Part shown: positions 17,043-24,620 of the stretch, one piece after another | How the letters are laid out: every line of letters starts with the position of its first letter | How positions within the stretch are numbered: position 1 is the stretch's first letter | Source: Halopenitus persicus | GTDB taxonomy: Archaea > Halobacteriota > Halobacteria > Halobacteriales > Haloferacaceae | Assembly: GCF_002355635.1 (NCBI RefSeq) | Contig: NZ_AP017558.1 | Location: forward strand, 992,001-1,056,000 | Length of the DNA stretch: 64,000 bases | Direction: 5' to 3' | Translations under genes and position numbers: made by a program | Notes under the pieces: generated by a model | Told to the model about the DNA's origin: nothing | Database searches by the model: none | What the model saw: the letters and a program-made list of their open reading frames with translations, nothing else

Positions 17043-17200
17043 GTCGGCGATCGGCTGAAACGTCGACGATGGGTTGAGACGCCGACGATCGGTCGTCCGC
17101 CGTCACGTCCTCAACCGCCACGTCCTCAACCGCCACCTCCTCGTCCGTCACCTCCGCCACCTCCCTCGACCGAATCGACACGGTCGCTCCCGACGGAAAG

Positions 17201-17295
17201 CGACCGCCCCGAACGGAAAGCGACCGCCCCGAACGGAAAGCGACCGCCCCGAACGGAAAGCGACCGCCCCGAACGGAAAGCGACCGCCCCGAACG
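17201..17295. repeat. Tandem repeat, 20 bp unit, 4.75 copies
   Basis: Unit cgaccgccccgaacggaaag is perfectly repeated at 17201, 17221, 17241 and 17261, with a partial copy at 17281-17295. It occupies the 337-base gap between the convergent acyl-CoA dehydrogenase and enoyl-CoA hydratase genes. The stretch before it (about 17095-17160) also has loosely repeated ctcaaccgccac motifs. No gene is seen in the gap. Confidence 0.95.
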
Positions 17296-17379
17296 GGCGG
17301 GGCGCTGGCGAAGGCGTCGTCGACGGAAAAGGGGAGACCCGAAAGGGGACCGCGCGTCGTGCTGCGGCGTCCGCGGTCG

Positions 17380-18216
17380 TTACTCGGCGTCGCCGGGTTC
17401 CTTCTCGCCCTTCTCGACCGCGAGGAAGTCGGGGTCACGCTTGCCGAGGTAGGCGTCGACGCCCTCCTTGGCGATGTCGGAGCCGAGCAGGCGGTTCTGC
17501 AGCTCGCGCTCGTGGGCCAGCGCGTCCGACAGCGGGAGCTCGAGCCCCTCGTTGACGGCGAGCTTGTTGTTGCCGACCGCGAGGTTCGGCTTCTGGACGA
17601 TCTGGTCGGCGAACTCGCGGGCCGCGTCCTCGACCTCCTCCGGCGAGTGGATCTCGTCGAAGATGCCGCGCTCGGTCGCCTCCTCGGGGGTCAGCGTCTC
17701 GCCCGTGATCATCATCTTCAGGGCGGTCGAACGGTCGATGTACCGCGGCAGGAGCTGCGTGCCGGCCTCGCCGGCGATGAGACCCAGGTGGACCTCCGGC
17801 ATCCCGACGCTGTAGTCGTCGTCGTCGCCGACGTAGCGGAAGTCACACGCGAGCGCGAGCTCGAGGCCGCCGCCCATACAGTGGCCGTTGACCATCGCGA
17901 TGAAGATCGTGTCCGTGGTGCGGATCTTCATGATGACCTCCTTGCTGGTCTGGCTCGCGTAGCCGATCTGCTGGCCGGACTTCTCCTGGAGGACGCCGAT
18001 GTCGAAGCCGGTCGAGAAGATGTCCTCGTTCGCGCTGCCGAACAGTACCACGCGGACGTCGTCGTCGAACCGGATCACTTCGACGGCGCGCTGGAGCTCC
18101 AGCAGGACGTCGATGTGGTGCGCGTTCGCCGGCGGGCGGTTCAGTCGGAGGTAGCCGACGTGGTCGTCCAGGTTCGTCTCGAAGTACTCGAGGTCGAGCT
18201 CGGTGAACGATTGCAT
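17380..18216 (-). CDS. Enoyl-CoA hydratase/isomerase family protein
   Basis: 278 residues. Both hydratase glutamates are present: VNGHCMGGGLELALACD and GMPEVHLGLIAGEAGTQLLPR. The oxyanion segment is FSTGFDIGVLQEK, and NRPPANAHHIDVL near residue 27 is slightly unusual for the family. Hydration of an enoyl-CoA (PaaF-like or beta-oxidation) is the likely job. A strong minus-strand TATA (ctatttatatact) lies just upstream, so it is transcribed separately from the paa operon that precedes it on the same strand; the gap to the zinc-ribbon gene is 181 bases. The C-terminal 15 residues are charged and non-conserved. Confidence 0.85.
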   Translation of the reverse strand: MQSFTELDLEYFETNLDDHVGYLRLNRPPANAHHIDVLLELQRAVEVIRFDDDVRVVLFGSANEDIFSTGFDIGVLQEKSGQQIGYASQTSKEVIMKIRTTDTIFIAMVNGHCMGGGLELALACDFRYVGDDDDYSVGMPEVHLGLIAGEAGTQLLPRYIDRSTALKMMITGETLTPEEATERGIFDEIHSPEEVEDAAREFADQIVQKPNLAVGNNKLAVNEGLELPLSDALAHERELQNRLLGSDIAKEGVDAYLGKRDPDFLAVEKGEKEPGDAE

Positions 18217-18232
18217 GTATCCGTAGGATCGG

Positions 18233-18247
18233 AACCAGTATATAAAT
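18233..18247 (-). promoter_or_regulatory. TATA-like element of the enoyl-CoA hydratase gene
   Basis: Minus-strand gctatttatatactg, 17-31 bases before the ATG at 18216, one of the few AT-rich stretches here. Confidence 0.5.
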
Positions 18248-18397
18248 AGCTTCTCATACCGAACGGCGATGATATCGCCGAAGCAGGGGCTCTCGCCGCG
18301 CTCTACGTCGGTTTCGTGTCAGAGGTGCGCCCCGCAGCGGCGATCGCCGCCGATCCCGGACGGGGACCGGCCGCGATCCGTGGACACGGGAGAGCCC

Positions 18398-18673
18398 TCA
18401 GCTCGTGTCGGGCCGCTTCCCGTCGTACTTGATCCGCTCGAAGACGGTGTGACAGCCGTTGCAGTAGTACTGCGACTTCGAGATCTCGCTGCCGAACTGG
18501 GACTCCTGCTCCACGTCCGTCGACTCGCAGAACGGACACCGGACCGTCGGCTCGTCGTCGCCGCGGTCGGTCCCGTCGGCGGCGTCGGGATCCGCGTCCT
18601 CGGCGTCGGGATCCGCGTCCTCGACGTCGGGGTCCACGTCCCCGCCGGTCCGGCCCTCGGATGCCACCGTCAT
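18398..18673 (-). CDS. Stand-alone PaaD-type zinc-ribbon protein
   Basis: 91 residues. The second half, CPFCESTDVEQESQFGS ... YYCNGCHTVFERIKYDGK, matches the C-terminal zinc ribbon of bacterial PaaD, which helps mature or support the phenylacetyl-CoA epoxidase. Here it is a separate protein, while the N-terminal DUF59 half of PaaD is encoded upstream in the same operon. The first 45 residues are an acidic linker made by a 21-bp in-frame tandem repeat. Its ATG overlaps the paaC stop by one base (TGATG), so it is the last gene of the paa operon. Confidence 0.8.
   Translation of the reverse strand: MTVASEGRTGGDVDPDVEDADPDAEDADPDAADGTDRGDDEPTVRCPFCESTDVEQESQFGSEISKSQYYCNGCHTVFERIKYDGKRPDTS
18581..18643. 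repeat. In-frame tandem repeat, 21 bp unit, 3 copies
   Basis: Unit ggcgtcgggatccgcgtcct plus c at 18581, 18602 and (diverged) 18623. It encodes the repeated DPDAEDA linker of the zinc-ribbon protein. Confidence 0.85.
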
Positions 18674-19437
18674 CAGTCCATCACGTACAGTTCGTTGCTG
18701 TCGCCGCGGATCTGGACGAGATCGGCTTCGGGGATCGATCCGCCGTTCACGCGGCGGCGGGTCTCGTTCCACGCCTCGAGGTCGGGGGCCGAGCGGTCCA
18801 CGTTCTCGAGCGAGACGGGGGTTCCCTCGAAGAGGTCCTCGAAGTGACGGAGGTAGGACTCGCGGATCTCGGCGACGGGACGGTCGGTGAAGCCGGCCGC
18901 GTACAGCGGGTCCGACTCGGCGTCGTGTTCGGCGGGGCCGATGAACGCGAGCGCCTGCGGCAGCGTCTCCTCGAGCGTCGACTGGATGACCTCGGCCTCC
19001 TTCTCGGCGAGGCTCTCGAGGCGGGCGTCGTGGTACTCCAGGTGGAAGTACTCGTCCTCGCCCATCTTCGTCACCATCCCGCCGAAGTCCTCGTGGTCGA
19101 TCGCATCGAGCAGGTACCACGCGGCGCGGTCGGCGGTGGCCATCGTCGCGAGGTATGCGGGCCACTCGCCCTCGATCGAATCGAGGCTGGCGACGTTGTT
19201 GACCGCCTCGGGATCGCGGTGTCCGTCGAGCCAGTCCGAGTCGCGTCCCTGGTCCTCGAGGAGCCGGAAGAGCTGTCGGACGTGTCCGACCTCCTCCTGG
19301 GCGGCGCTGGCGCCGCCGATGTCGTCCTCGAGCGAGGGACCGGTCAGGGACCACTGCGCGTAGCGGTGTCCCAGGACGAGCTTCGTGTCCGTGATCGCCT
19401 GGACGTAGTCCACGGCGGCGTCGGGCCACTCGCTCAT
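18673..19437 (-). CDS. paaC: Phenylacetyl-CoA epoxidase subunit PaaC
   Basis: 254 residues, ferritin-like helical protein. PaaC is the structural partner of the catalytic PaaA in the di-iron oxygenase that epoxidises phenylacetyl-CoA. Visible family blocks are LVLGHRYAQWSLTGPSLEDD, QEEVGHVRQLFRLLED and GEDEYFHLEYHDARL. The start at 19437 overlaps the paaB stop by four bases (ATGA), which fixes it; the longer upstream frame is not homologous. Part of the paaA-DUF59-paaB-paaC-zinc-ribbon operon. Confidence 0.92.
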   Translation of the reverse strand: MSEWPDAAVDYVQAITDTKLVLGHRYAQWSLTGPSLEDDIGGASAAQEEVGHVRQLFRLLEDQGRDSDWLDGHRDPEAVNNVASLDSIEGEWPAYLATMATADRAAWYLLDAIDHEDFGGMVTKMGEDEYFHLEYHDARLESLAEKEAEVIQSTLEETLPQALAFIGPAEHDAESDPLYAAGFTDRPVAEIRESYLRHFEDLFEGTPVSLENVDRSAPDLEAWNETRRRVNGGSIPEADLVQIRGDSNELYVMD

Positions 19438-19640
19438 GCCGGCGAGAGCACCTCCTGATCGACGTCGACCTCGTGAACGTCCTCCCGGCGGACGACCGCG
19501 AGGAAGTCCCAATCCTCCTCGTCGAAGGTGTTGTGCGCGTACAGCTTCGCGAGCCGATCGCTGTCCGCCTGTACGTTTCCGATGTGGAGCGTCTCATCGC
19601 CCTGGTTGATCCGGGCGAAGACTTCGTAATGTCGTGTCAT
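19434..19640 (-). CDS. paaB: Phenylacetyl-CoA epoxidase subunit PaaB
   Basis: 68 residues, shorter than the roughly 95 of E. coli PaaB. Conserved start YEVFARINQGDETLHIGNVQA and NTFDEEDWDFLAVVRREDV. PaaB is a small beta-rich subunit that bridges PaaAC heterodimers and may dock the reductase. It overlaps paaC by four bases and follows the DUF59 gene by 36 bases. Confidence 0.9.
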   Translation of the reverse strand: MTRHYEVFARINQGDETLHIGNVQADSDRLAKLYAHNTFDEEDWDFLAVVRREDVHEVDVDQEVLSPA

Positions 19641-19676
19641 CGTTGTCTGCTGTTTCGGTGTGTCTCGGTGGCTGTG

Positions 19677-20087
19677 TTACAGGCTGATGCCCGATTCGTT
19701 CATCTTCCGGCGGACGTCCGCCGTCAGCATCTCCTTCGACCAGACGGGCTCCCAGACGACGTCCACGTCGACCGAGTCCACCCGGTCGTACACGAGCAGG
19801 CAGCTCTCGATGTCGTTGTGGATCATGTCGTAGGCGGGACAGCCCATACAGGGGAAGGTCATCTCGACGTCGACGTGGCCGTCCGCGTAGTCGACGTCGT
19901 AGATCATCCCCATCTCGACGAGGCTCACCGGGATGTGCGGGTCCGGGATCTCGTCGACGACGTCCCAGACCTCCGCCTCGAAGCCCGTCGCGTCCCGGCG
20001 GCGACGTTCGATGAAGTCGCTGGAGGTCGCGGGAGCCGTGGAGTCGTCCGGCGTCGAGTCGTCCGGCGTCGGGGTGCTACAGGACAT
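19677..20087 (-). CDS. paaD: PaaD DUF59 domain protein (N-terminal half of PaaD)
   Basis: 136 residues. A 25-residue low-complexity start (TPDDSTPDDST from a 15-bp repeat) precedes a complete DUF59/MIP18 domain: VVDEIPDPHIPVSLVEMGMIYDV, then the Cys pair in FPCMGCPAYDMIHNDI and WSKEMLTADVRRKM. In bacterial PaaD this domain is fused to a zinc ribbon; here the ribbon is a separate gene at 18398-18673. DUF59 proteins serve in Fe-S or di-iron centre assembly, and PaaD is needed for an active epoxidase. One base after paaA stop. Confidence 0.88.
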   Translation of the reverse strand: MSCSTPTPDDSTPDDSTAPATSSDFIERRRRDATGFEAEVWDVVDEIPDPHIPVSLVEMGMIYDVDYADGHVDVEMTFPCMGCPAYDMIHNDIESCLLVYDRVDSVDVDVVWEPVWSKEMLTADVRRKMNESGISL

Positions 20088-20088
20088 C

Positions 20089-21009
20089 TTACACCTGCAC
20101 TTCGACGGTCTTCGACTGGATCAGGTCGACGTACTTCTCGTTGGCCGGGCCGCGACCGCGCCAGCGGTCGATGACGTCGTCCCAGGAGATCGGCTCGTCG
20201 AAGCGCCACTCCTTGTTCTCCTCGTCGAAGGCGACCGGGAACTCGTAATCGAGGACGTACTCGTCGGCCTCGTCGTCGTAGTGGGCCGGAACGTCGAGTT
20301 CGAGCTCGTTCATCAGCGGCATCGCGCGCTCGAGCCAGTCCTCGCGCAGCTCGTCGTTCGTCTTGCCCTTGATGCGGTACTCGAGCTGCTCGTCGTGTTT
20401 CTTCTTGTCGTCCGGCAGGCCGAACCACTCGATCGCCATCGGGAACATCCAGTCGATGGCGTCCTGGAGCTTCGCGCGCGTCTTGTCGCTTTTGTTGGCG
20501 AGCCGGCGCATCCAGGTCTCGCCGTGGCGCAGGTGGAACTGCTCCTCCTTGTTCACCTTCGTGAGCGCGCGCTTCCAGGGCGCGTAGGAGGTGTTCTCGT
20601 GAACGTCGCTGAGGAGGACGATCCCCGCGCGGTCGAACATCCCGTGCGCGCTGACGAGCTCCGCGAAGTTGTCGATGTGCTGGTCGAACCCGTACGTGTT
20701 CCGGAACTCGTGCGGTTCCCGCTCGTAGATGAGGTCGTGGCGGTCCTCGCCGAGGTCCTCGAGGAGTCGATAGGCGATGTGGCCGTGGCCGAGCTCGTCC
20801 TGGATGACGCTGATACAGGACGCGCGGGCGTCCATCGACGGCGCGTTGAGCGACTGCTCGTAGTAGGCGGGCGCGCTCATCAACTCGGTGTCGCCCGAGA
20901 CGGTGAGGATCTGCTTGAGCGCCTTCTCGTAGCCCTCAGTCATCTCGTCGCGCGACTCGATCATCTTCCCGTTCTGTACTTGCTCTTTGAGTTTCGCTTC
21001 CGTGGGCAT
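20089..21009 (-). CDS. paaA: Phenylacetyl-CoA epoxidase catalytic subunit PaaA
   Basis: 306 residues. Ferritin-like di-iron oxygenase; ligand motifs ISVIQDELGHGHIAYRLL (ExxH) and NKEEQFHLRHGETWM (ExxH) are intact, with additional acidic ligands in SMDARAS/DVHENT regions expected for the family. Inserts one oxygen atom into the ring of phenylacetyl-CoA to give the 1,2-epoxide. First gene of the operon. A minus-strand GATTATAACC lies 34-43 bases upstream, implying a short leader. Divergent from the GNAT-ferredoxin pair, which could supply electrons. Confidence 0.95.
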   Translation of the reverse strand: MPTEAKLKEQVQNGKMIESRDEMTEGYEKALKQILTVSGDTELMSAPAYYEQSLNAPSMDARASCISVIQDELGHGHIAYRLLEDLGEDRHDLIYEREPHEFRNTYGFDQHIDNFAELVSAHGMFDRAGIVLLSDVHENTSYAPWKRALTKVNKEEQFHLRHGETWMRRLANKSDKTRAKLQDAIDWMFPMAIEWFGLPDDKKKHDEQLEYRIKGKTNDELREDWLERAMPLMNELELDVPAHYDDEADEYVLDYEFPVAFDEENKEWRFDEPISWDDVIDRWRGRGPANEKYVDLIQSKTVEVQV

Positions 21010-21042
21010 AGCTGACTCGCTATGAATGCGTTAGCCACCGAG

Positions 21043-21052
21043 GGTTATAATC
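21043..21052 (-). promoter_or_regulatory. TATA-like element of the paa operon
   Basis: Minus-strand GATTATAACC upstream of the paaA ATG at 21009. A gtatacg sequence adjoins at about 21061, similar to the palindromes found at 22.4-22.6 kb. Confidence 0.45.
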
Positions 21053-21134
21053 CTTTTCTGTATACGAACGGCGTAACTGACCGCCCGAACGCGGCGGTCT
21101 CGGACGGGCGAGCCGACCGTCGCGGAGGGCGACT

Positions 21135-21142
21135 TTTTTAAT
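21135..21142 (+). promoter_or_regulatory. TATA-like element of the GNAT-ferredoxin operon
   Basis: tttttaat about 26 bases before the ATG at 21165, consistent with a leaderless transcript. Confidence 0.45.
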
Positions 21143-21164
21143 CCTCGGCGTCATTCGGGCTCGT

Positions 21165-21662
21165 ATGACCTACGAGGTTCGACACGCCGAGTCCGACGAT
21201 GGCGAAGAACTCCTCGAGCTCTGGCACGGATTCACCGAACACCTCTCGAAGTACGACGAGCGCTACCGGCACAAGGAAAGCGCCAACGATCGGTGGCTGA
21301 AGTACTTCGAGAACCAGCTGCTCAACTCCAAATACGGCACCGTCGTGGTCGCCGAAGACGCCGACTCCGGCGACCTCGTCGGAGTTCTCGAAGCGCGCGT
21401 GCGGGGCAATCACCCGATCTTCCGCCTGAAGAATCACGGCTACATCAACGGACACTACGTTATGGAGGACCACCGCAACGAGGGACTCGGCCGACGGATG
21501 GTCGACGTCGCCCACGAGTGGTTCGCGGAGGATCCCCGCGAGGTTGACTTCTACCGCGTCGACGTGATGCACGGCGACGAGGACTCCGCCGAGTTCTACC
21601 GCAATCAGGGCTTCGAGCCGGTCGAACACGTCTACGAACGGCGCGTCGACGAGGACGCCTAA
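21165..21662 (+). CDS. GNAT-family N-acetyltransferase
   Basis: 165 residues, one GNAT fold. The acetyl-CoA-binding motif A is HYVMEDHRNEGLGRRMVDVA (about 106-125), corresponding to R/Q-x-x-G-x-G/A. C-terminal SAEFYRNQGFEPVEHVYERR is also typical. Transfers an acetyl group to an amine on a protein or metabolite; target unknown. Two bases separate its stop from the ferredoxin ATG, so the two genes are co-transcribed. Their divergent placement next to paaA suggests, but does not show, a link to phenylacetate metabolism. Confidence 0.85.
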   Translation: MTYEVRHAESDDGEELLELWHGFTEHLSKYDERYRHKESANDRWLKYFENQLLNSKYGTVVVAEDADSGDLVGVLEARVRGNHPIFRLKNHGYINGHYVMEDHRNEGLGRRMVDVAHEWFAEDPREVDFYRVDVMHGDEDSAEFYRNQGFEPVEHVYERRVDEDA

Positions 21663-21664
21663 GC

Positions 21665-21958
21665 ATGGTCGAGACCCACACCGTCGAGTTCGTCGACCTC
21701 GACCGGACGATCGAGGTCGCGGAGAACGAACCGATCCTGGAGGCCGCCGAGGCCGCCGGGATCGACATGCCCTACCAGTGCCGGATGGGCGTCTGTGGCG
21801 TCTGTTCGGCCAAGCTCGCCGGCGACAGCGACCCGAGCGACGTCGATCAGACCGAGGGAATGTTCCTCTCCGACTCCGAGAAGGAGGAGGGATACGTGTT
21901 GACATGTATCGCGAAGCCGCGTGCCGACCTCAAGCTCGAGACGGACCGCGGTCCCTGA
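21665..21958 (+). CDS. Plant-type [2Fe-2S] ferredoxin
   Basis: 97 residues. Ligand set Cys-x4-Cys-x2-Cys (YQCRMGVCGVCSAKL) with the fourth Cys in YVLTCIAKPRADL matches the plant-type ferredoxin fold. EAAEAAGIDMPYQC is the usual lead-in. This corresponds to the C-terminal ferredoxin domain of PaaE, the flavoprotein reductase of the epoxidase, which is otherwise absent from the window. It may therefore carry electrons to PaaABC with a reductase encoded elsewhere. Downstream of the GNAT gene in the same operon, followed by an 847-base gene-free stretch. Confidence 0.88.
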   Translation: MVETHTVEFVDLDRTIEVAENEPILEAAEAAGIDMPYQCRMGVCGVCSAKLAGDSDPSDVDQTEGMFLSDSEKEEGYVLTCIAKPRADLKLETDRGP

Positions 21959-22181
21959 ACGGAAATCGACGCACGGCGGTCGGTGGACCGCCTAACAGAC
22001 GCCCGACGTGGGCCGCCGATCCGTCGATGTCGATGCGGTCGACCGTCGGTTCTCAGTCACCGTCCCGCCCGAAAGCGGGGCTTGTCGATGGACACCCGTT
22101 CCGACCGATCCTCCTGGCAGACGAGTAGCCGCCAGTTACGTTCAGCCTCGCTGGCCGTGGGGCGAGGTGACGTGTCGCCCG

Positions 22182-22247
22182 TCCGTGCGGGGCAACGGCC
22201 TTCGTGCGAGGCAACGGCCTCCGTGCGGGGCAACGGCCTCCGAACGG
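22182..22247. repeat. Tandem repeat, 19 bp unit, 3 copies
   Basis: Unit tccgtgcggggcaacggcc at 22182, 22201 (two changes) and 22220, then a partial copy tccgaacgg. Confidence 0.9.
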
Positions 22248-22276
22248 AGGATCCGAAGCCGACGTTCTTCGCCGTC

Positions 22277-22299
22277 GCAAAGTCGCTTAGCGACTTTGC
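22277..22299. terminator. Perfect inverted repeat, possible terminator hairpin
   Basis: gcaaagtcgc, loop tta, gcgactttgc: 10-bp perfect arms with a 3-base loop. It lies between the convergent ferredoxin and acyl-CoA ligase genes, but 320 bases after one and 507 after the other. A second perfect hairpin (gtcggatg/catccgac, 22305-22321) follows directly. Terminator function is only a suggestion. Confidence 0.35.
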
Positions 22300-22431
22300 T
22301 GCCCGTCGGATGTCATCCGACGACCGCGTTGGAGCCAGCTCCGCCGCGATCCACACCATCCGAGTTCCACTGCCGGTTCGCGGAGCACCGAGGCACCGCG
22401 TGTTCCCGACCACCGACGTGTGTCCGTCGTT

Positions 22432-22456
22432 GGTGTATACGTATATCGTATACACC
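22432..22456. promoter_or_regulatory. Perfect palindrome GGTGTATACG-N5-CGTATACACC
   Basis: 10-bp perfect arms around tatat, operator-like. It shares the core CGTATAC with three copies of CGTATACG at 22607-22638. Confidence 0.4.
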
Positions 22457-22606
22457 ACCCGATCGATCGGGATAGTTCGTCGCCCATCCGTTCGTGTCCC
22501 CGGTTCGATCGGGGCGGTCCCCGCGTGACCAGCCTACCTTACAACCGTATAGTTGTGATAATAGGGGCCGGCGTCGCTGAGGGACGGACGATCCGGCGGC
22601 CGTTTC

Positions 22607-22638
22607 CGTATACGCTCTCGTATACGGTTTCGTATACG
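22607..22638. promoter_or_regulatory. Three CGTATACG palindromes at 12-bp spacing
   Basis: The self-palindromic octamer CGTATACG occurs at 22607-22614, 22619-22626 and 22631-22638, separated by 4 bases each. Such phased palindromes resemble clustered regulator sites; no adjacent start codon clearly uses them. Confidence 0.4.
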
Positions 22639-22805
22639 CATAGCGGGAGCGACGTCCCCACACGTACCTCGTGACGGCGGATGGGGGAAGTCGCACGAAA
22701 AACGCGCCGGTGGACGCCGGATCGACGGCCGATCCGACCGCGTTCGGACGGCGTATTTCGAGGGATTACTGCAGTCGAACGGAAGTTACTGCACGACGCA
22801 CGAAG

Positions 22806-24440
22806 TTATTGACGCTCGCGTTCGCGAAGCTCGGTCCGGCGGATCTTGCCCGTCTCGGTCCGCGGGAGGGACTCGACGAACTCGACCGCGCGAGGGTACT
22901 TGTATGGGGCGAGCGTGTCCTTGACGTGGTTCTGGATCGTCTCGACGAGCGCGTCGTCGCCCGTGACGTCCTCTGCGGTGACGACGAACGCCTTCACGAT
23001 CTCGCCGCGCTCCTCGTGCGGGCTGCCCACGACGGCGACCTCCGCGACCTCCGCGACCTCCTCGACGACGGCCTCGACCTCCGGGCCGGGGATGTTGTAT
23101 CCGCTGGAGACGATGAGGTCGTCGTTGCGGGACTTGTACTCGAAACGGCCGTCCTCGCGCTGGACGAAGATGTCGCCCGGCAGCGACCAGCCGTCCTCGA
23201 CGGCGTCCTCCTGTTTTTCCGGTCGATTCCAGTACTCGACGCCGGTCGGGCCGCGAACGGCCAGCAGTCCGGCCTCGCCGCGTTCACACTCCTCGCCCGT
23301 GTCCGGGTCGATGATCTTCGCCTCGTAGCCGGGGACCGCGAACCCGGTCGCGCTCGGGTCGATCTCCTCGTCGTGCCGGTGGCTGATGAAGATGTGGAGC
23401 ATCTCCGTGGTGCCGATCCCGTCGAGGAGCTTGATGCCGTACTCCTCCTTGACGTTCTCGAAGGTGGTCGGCGTGAGCGGCTCGCCGGCGCTGAGCCCGA
23501 GCCGGAGCGAGGAGAGGTCGTACTCCTCGGTGGCGTCCGGGTGCTGGGAGAGCATCTGGTTGTAGCCGGTCGGGATCGAACACATCACGGTGATGCCGTG
23601 ATCCTCGGTGGCCTCGAGGAGGTCCTCCGGCGAGGCGTTCTCGACGAGGCTCACGCTCGCGCCGAAGCGGAGCGGGAACGTGACCAGGTCCCCGTAGCCG
23701 TACGCGAACGGCAGGGGCGGGTTGCCGCCGAAGACGTCGTCGGCGGTCGGCTCGATGCAGTAGCGTGCGTACCCGTCCGCCGTCGCGAGGACGTGCCGGT
23801 GGGTGTGGATCGCACCCTTCGGCCGACCGGTCGTGCCGCTCGTGTACAGCATCAGAGCCAGGTCGTCGCGCTCGGTGGGGTACGCCTCGAGTTCGGGGCT
23901 GGCGTCCGCGAGGAGCTCGTCGTAGTCGTGATGGTCGTGTTCGACGCCGTTGCGCTGGGCCACGATCACGTCCTCGACGGTGTCGAGGTCGGGCAGCGCG
24001 TTATTGACCTCCTCGAGTAGGTCGTCGTAGACGACGACCGTCGACGCCTCGGCGTTGTCGATGATGTACCGCAGTTCCTTGGCGCGCAGTAGCTTCATCG
24101 ACGGGAGCGCGACCGCGCCGATCTTCTGGACCGCCAGACAGGTGACGATGGCTTCGGGACGGTTCGGGAACCGGGCGACGACGCGGTCGCCGGCCTCGAC
24201 GCCGAGGTCGGACAGCGCGTTCCCCATCCGGTTGACACGCTCCTGCAGCTCGGCGTAGGTGATCTCCTCGTCCTCGAAGTGGATCGCCACGGCGTCGCCG
24301 TGACCGTTGCGCACGTGGACGTCGACGAGCTGTTCGGCGGCGTTGATCTCCTGCGTGTAGTGGAGTTCCGGGAGCGGGTGGATGTAATCCGGTCGGTCCG
24401 ACTCGTCCGGAAGGTACTCCTGTGGTACTGATGGCTGCAT
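22806..24440 (-). CDS. AMP-forming acyl/aryl-CoA ligase, benzoate-CoA-ligase-like
   Basis: 544 residues of the ANL superfamily. The ATP-binding P-loop LMLYTSGTTGRPKGAIHTH (about 200-218), then GIGTTEMLHIF, the DIFVQREDGRFEYKSRNDDL hinge region and the C-terminal catalytic lysine in LPRTETGKIRRTEL are all intact. The N-terminal YTQEINAAEQLVD and FANPLPFAYGYGD-like segment (GGNPPLPFAYGYG) resemble benzoate-/2-aminobenzoate-CoA ligases more than acetyl-CoA synthetases. It probably activates an aromatic acid such as phenylacetate or benzoate for the neighbouring pathway. Minus-strand AGTATAACG lies about 30 bases upstream. Confidence 0.8.
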   Translation of the reverse strand: MQPSVPQEYLPDESDRPDYIHPLPELHYTQEINAAEQLVDVHVRNGHGDAVAIHFEDEEITYAELQERVNRMGNALSDLGVEAGDRVVARFPNRPEAIVTCLAVQKIGAVALPSMKLLRAKELRYIIDNAEASTVVVYDDLLEEVNNALPDLDTVEDVIVAQRNGVEHDHHDYDELLADASPELEAYPTERDDLALMLYTSGTTGRPKGAIHTHRHVLATADGYARYCIEPTADDVFGGNPPLPFAYGYGDLVTFPLRFGASVSLVENASPEDLLEATEDHGITVMCSIPTGYNQMLSQHPDATEEYDLSSLRLGLSAGEPLTPTTFENVKEEYGIKLLDGIGTTEMLHIFISHRHDEEIDPSATGFAVPGYEAKIIDPDTGEECERGEAGLLAVRGPTGVEYWNRPEKQEDAVEDGWSLPGDIFVQREDGRFEYKSRNDDLIVSSGYNIPGPEVEAVVEEVAEVAEVAVVGSPHEERGEIVKAFVVTAEDVTGDDALVETIQNHVKDTLAPYKYPRAVEFVESLPRTETGKIRRTELRERERQ

Positions 24441-24587
24441 CTACCCTATCTCATGATAGTTCGTCGCGTTATACTTGTTGGTTTTCCCCAGCCATATTTG
24501 CCGCCTCATCCGGCAACCATTGCTCCCGTTTCGGGCGGCGCGGGGCAACCCACGTCGAGGCGGTCACACCTCCTCGCGATCGGCGGA

Positions 24588-24595
24588 AGGTATAA
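24588..24595 (+). promoter_or_regulatory. TATA-like element upstream of the 24621 leader frame
   Basis: ggtataaa about 29 bases before the ATG at 24621. If it sets the transcript start, that start is near 24621, about 90 bases before the hydratase-family gene. Confidence 0.45.
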
Positions 24596-24620
24596 ACGCC
24601 TCAACGGACCACCGGTCGAT

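Larger units (their letters stand above)
21959..22805. other. 847-base gene-free region with repeats and palindromes
   Basis: No convincing gene on either strand: the frames that stay open are short, Arg/Pro-rich and lack homology. It contains a 19-bp triplet repeat (22182), two perfect hairpin-forming inverted repeats (22277, 22305), a perfect palindrome (22432) and three evenly spaced CGTATACG copies (22607), described separately. Confidence 0.7.

Noticed and set aside
22057-22696. Minus-strand frames of 65-130 codons in the 22 kb gap
   Set aside because: They read through repeats and palindromes, have no homology I recognise and no suitable promoter.
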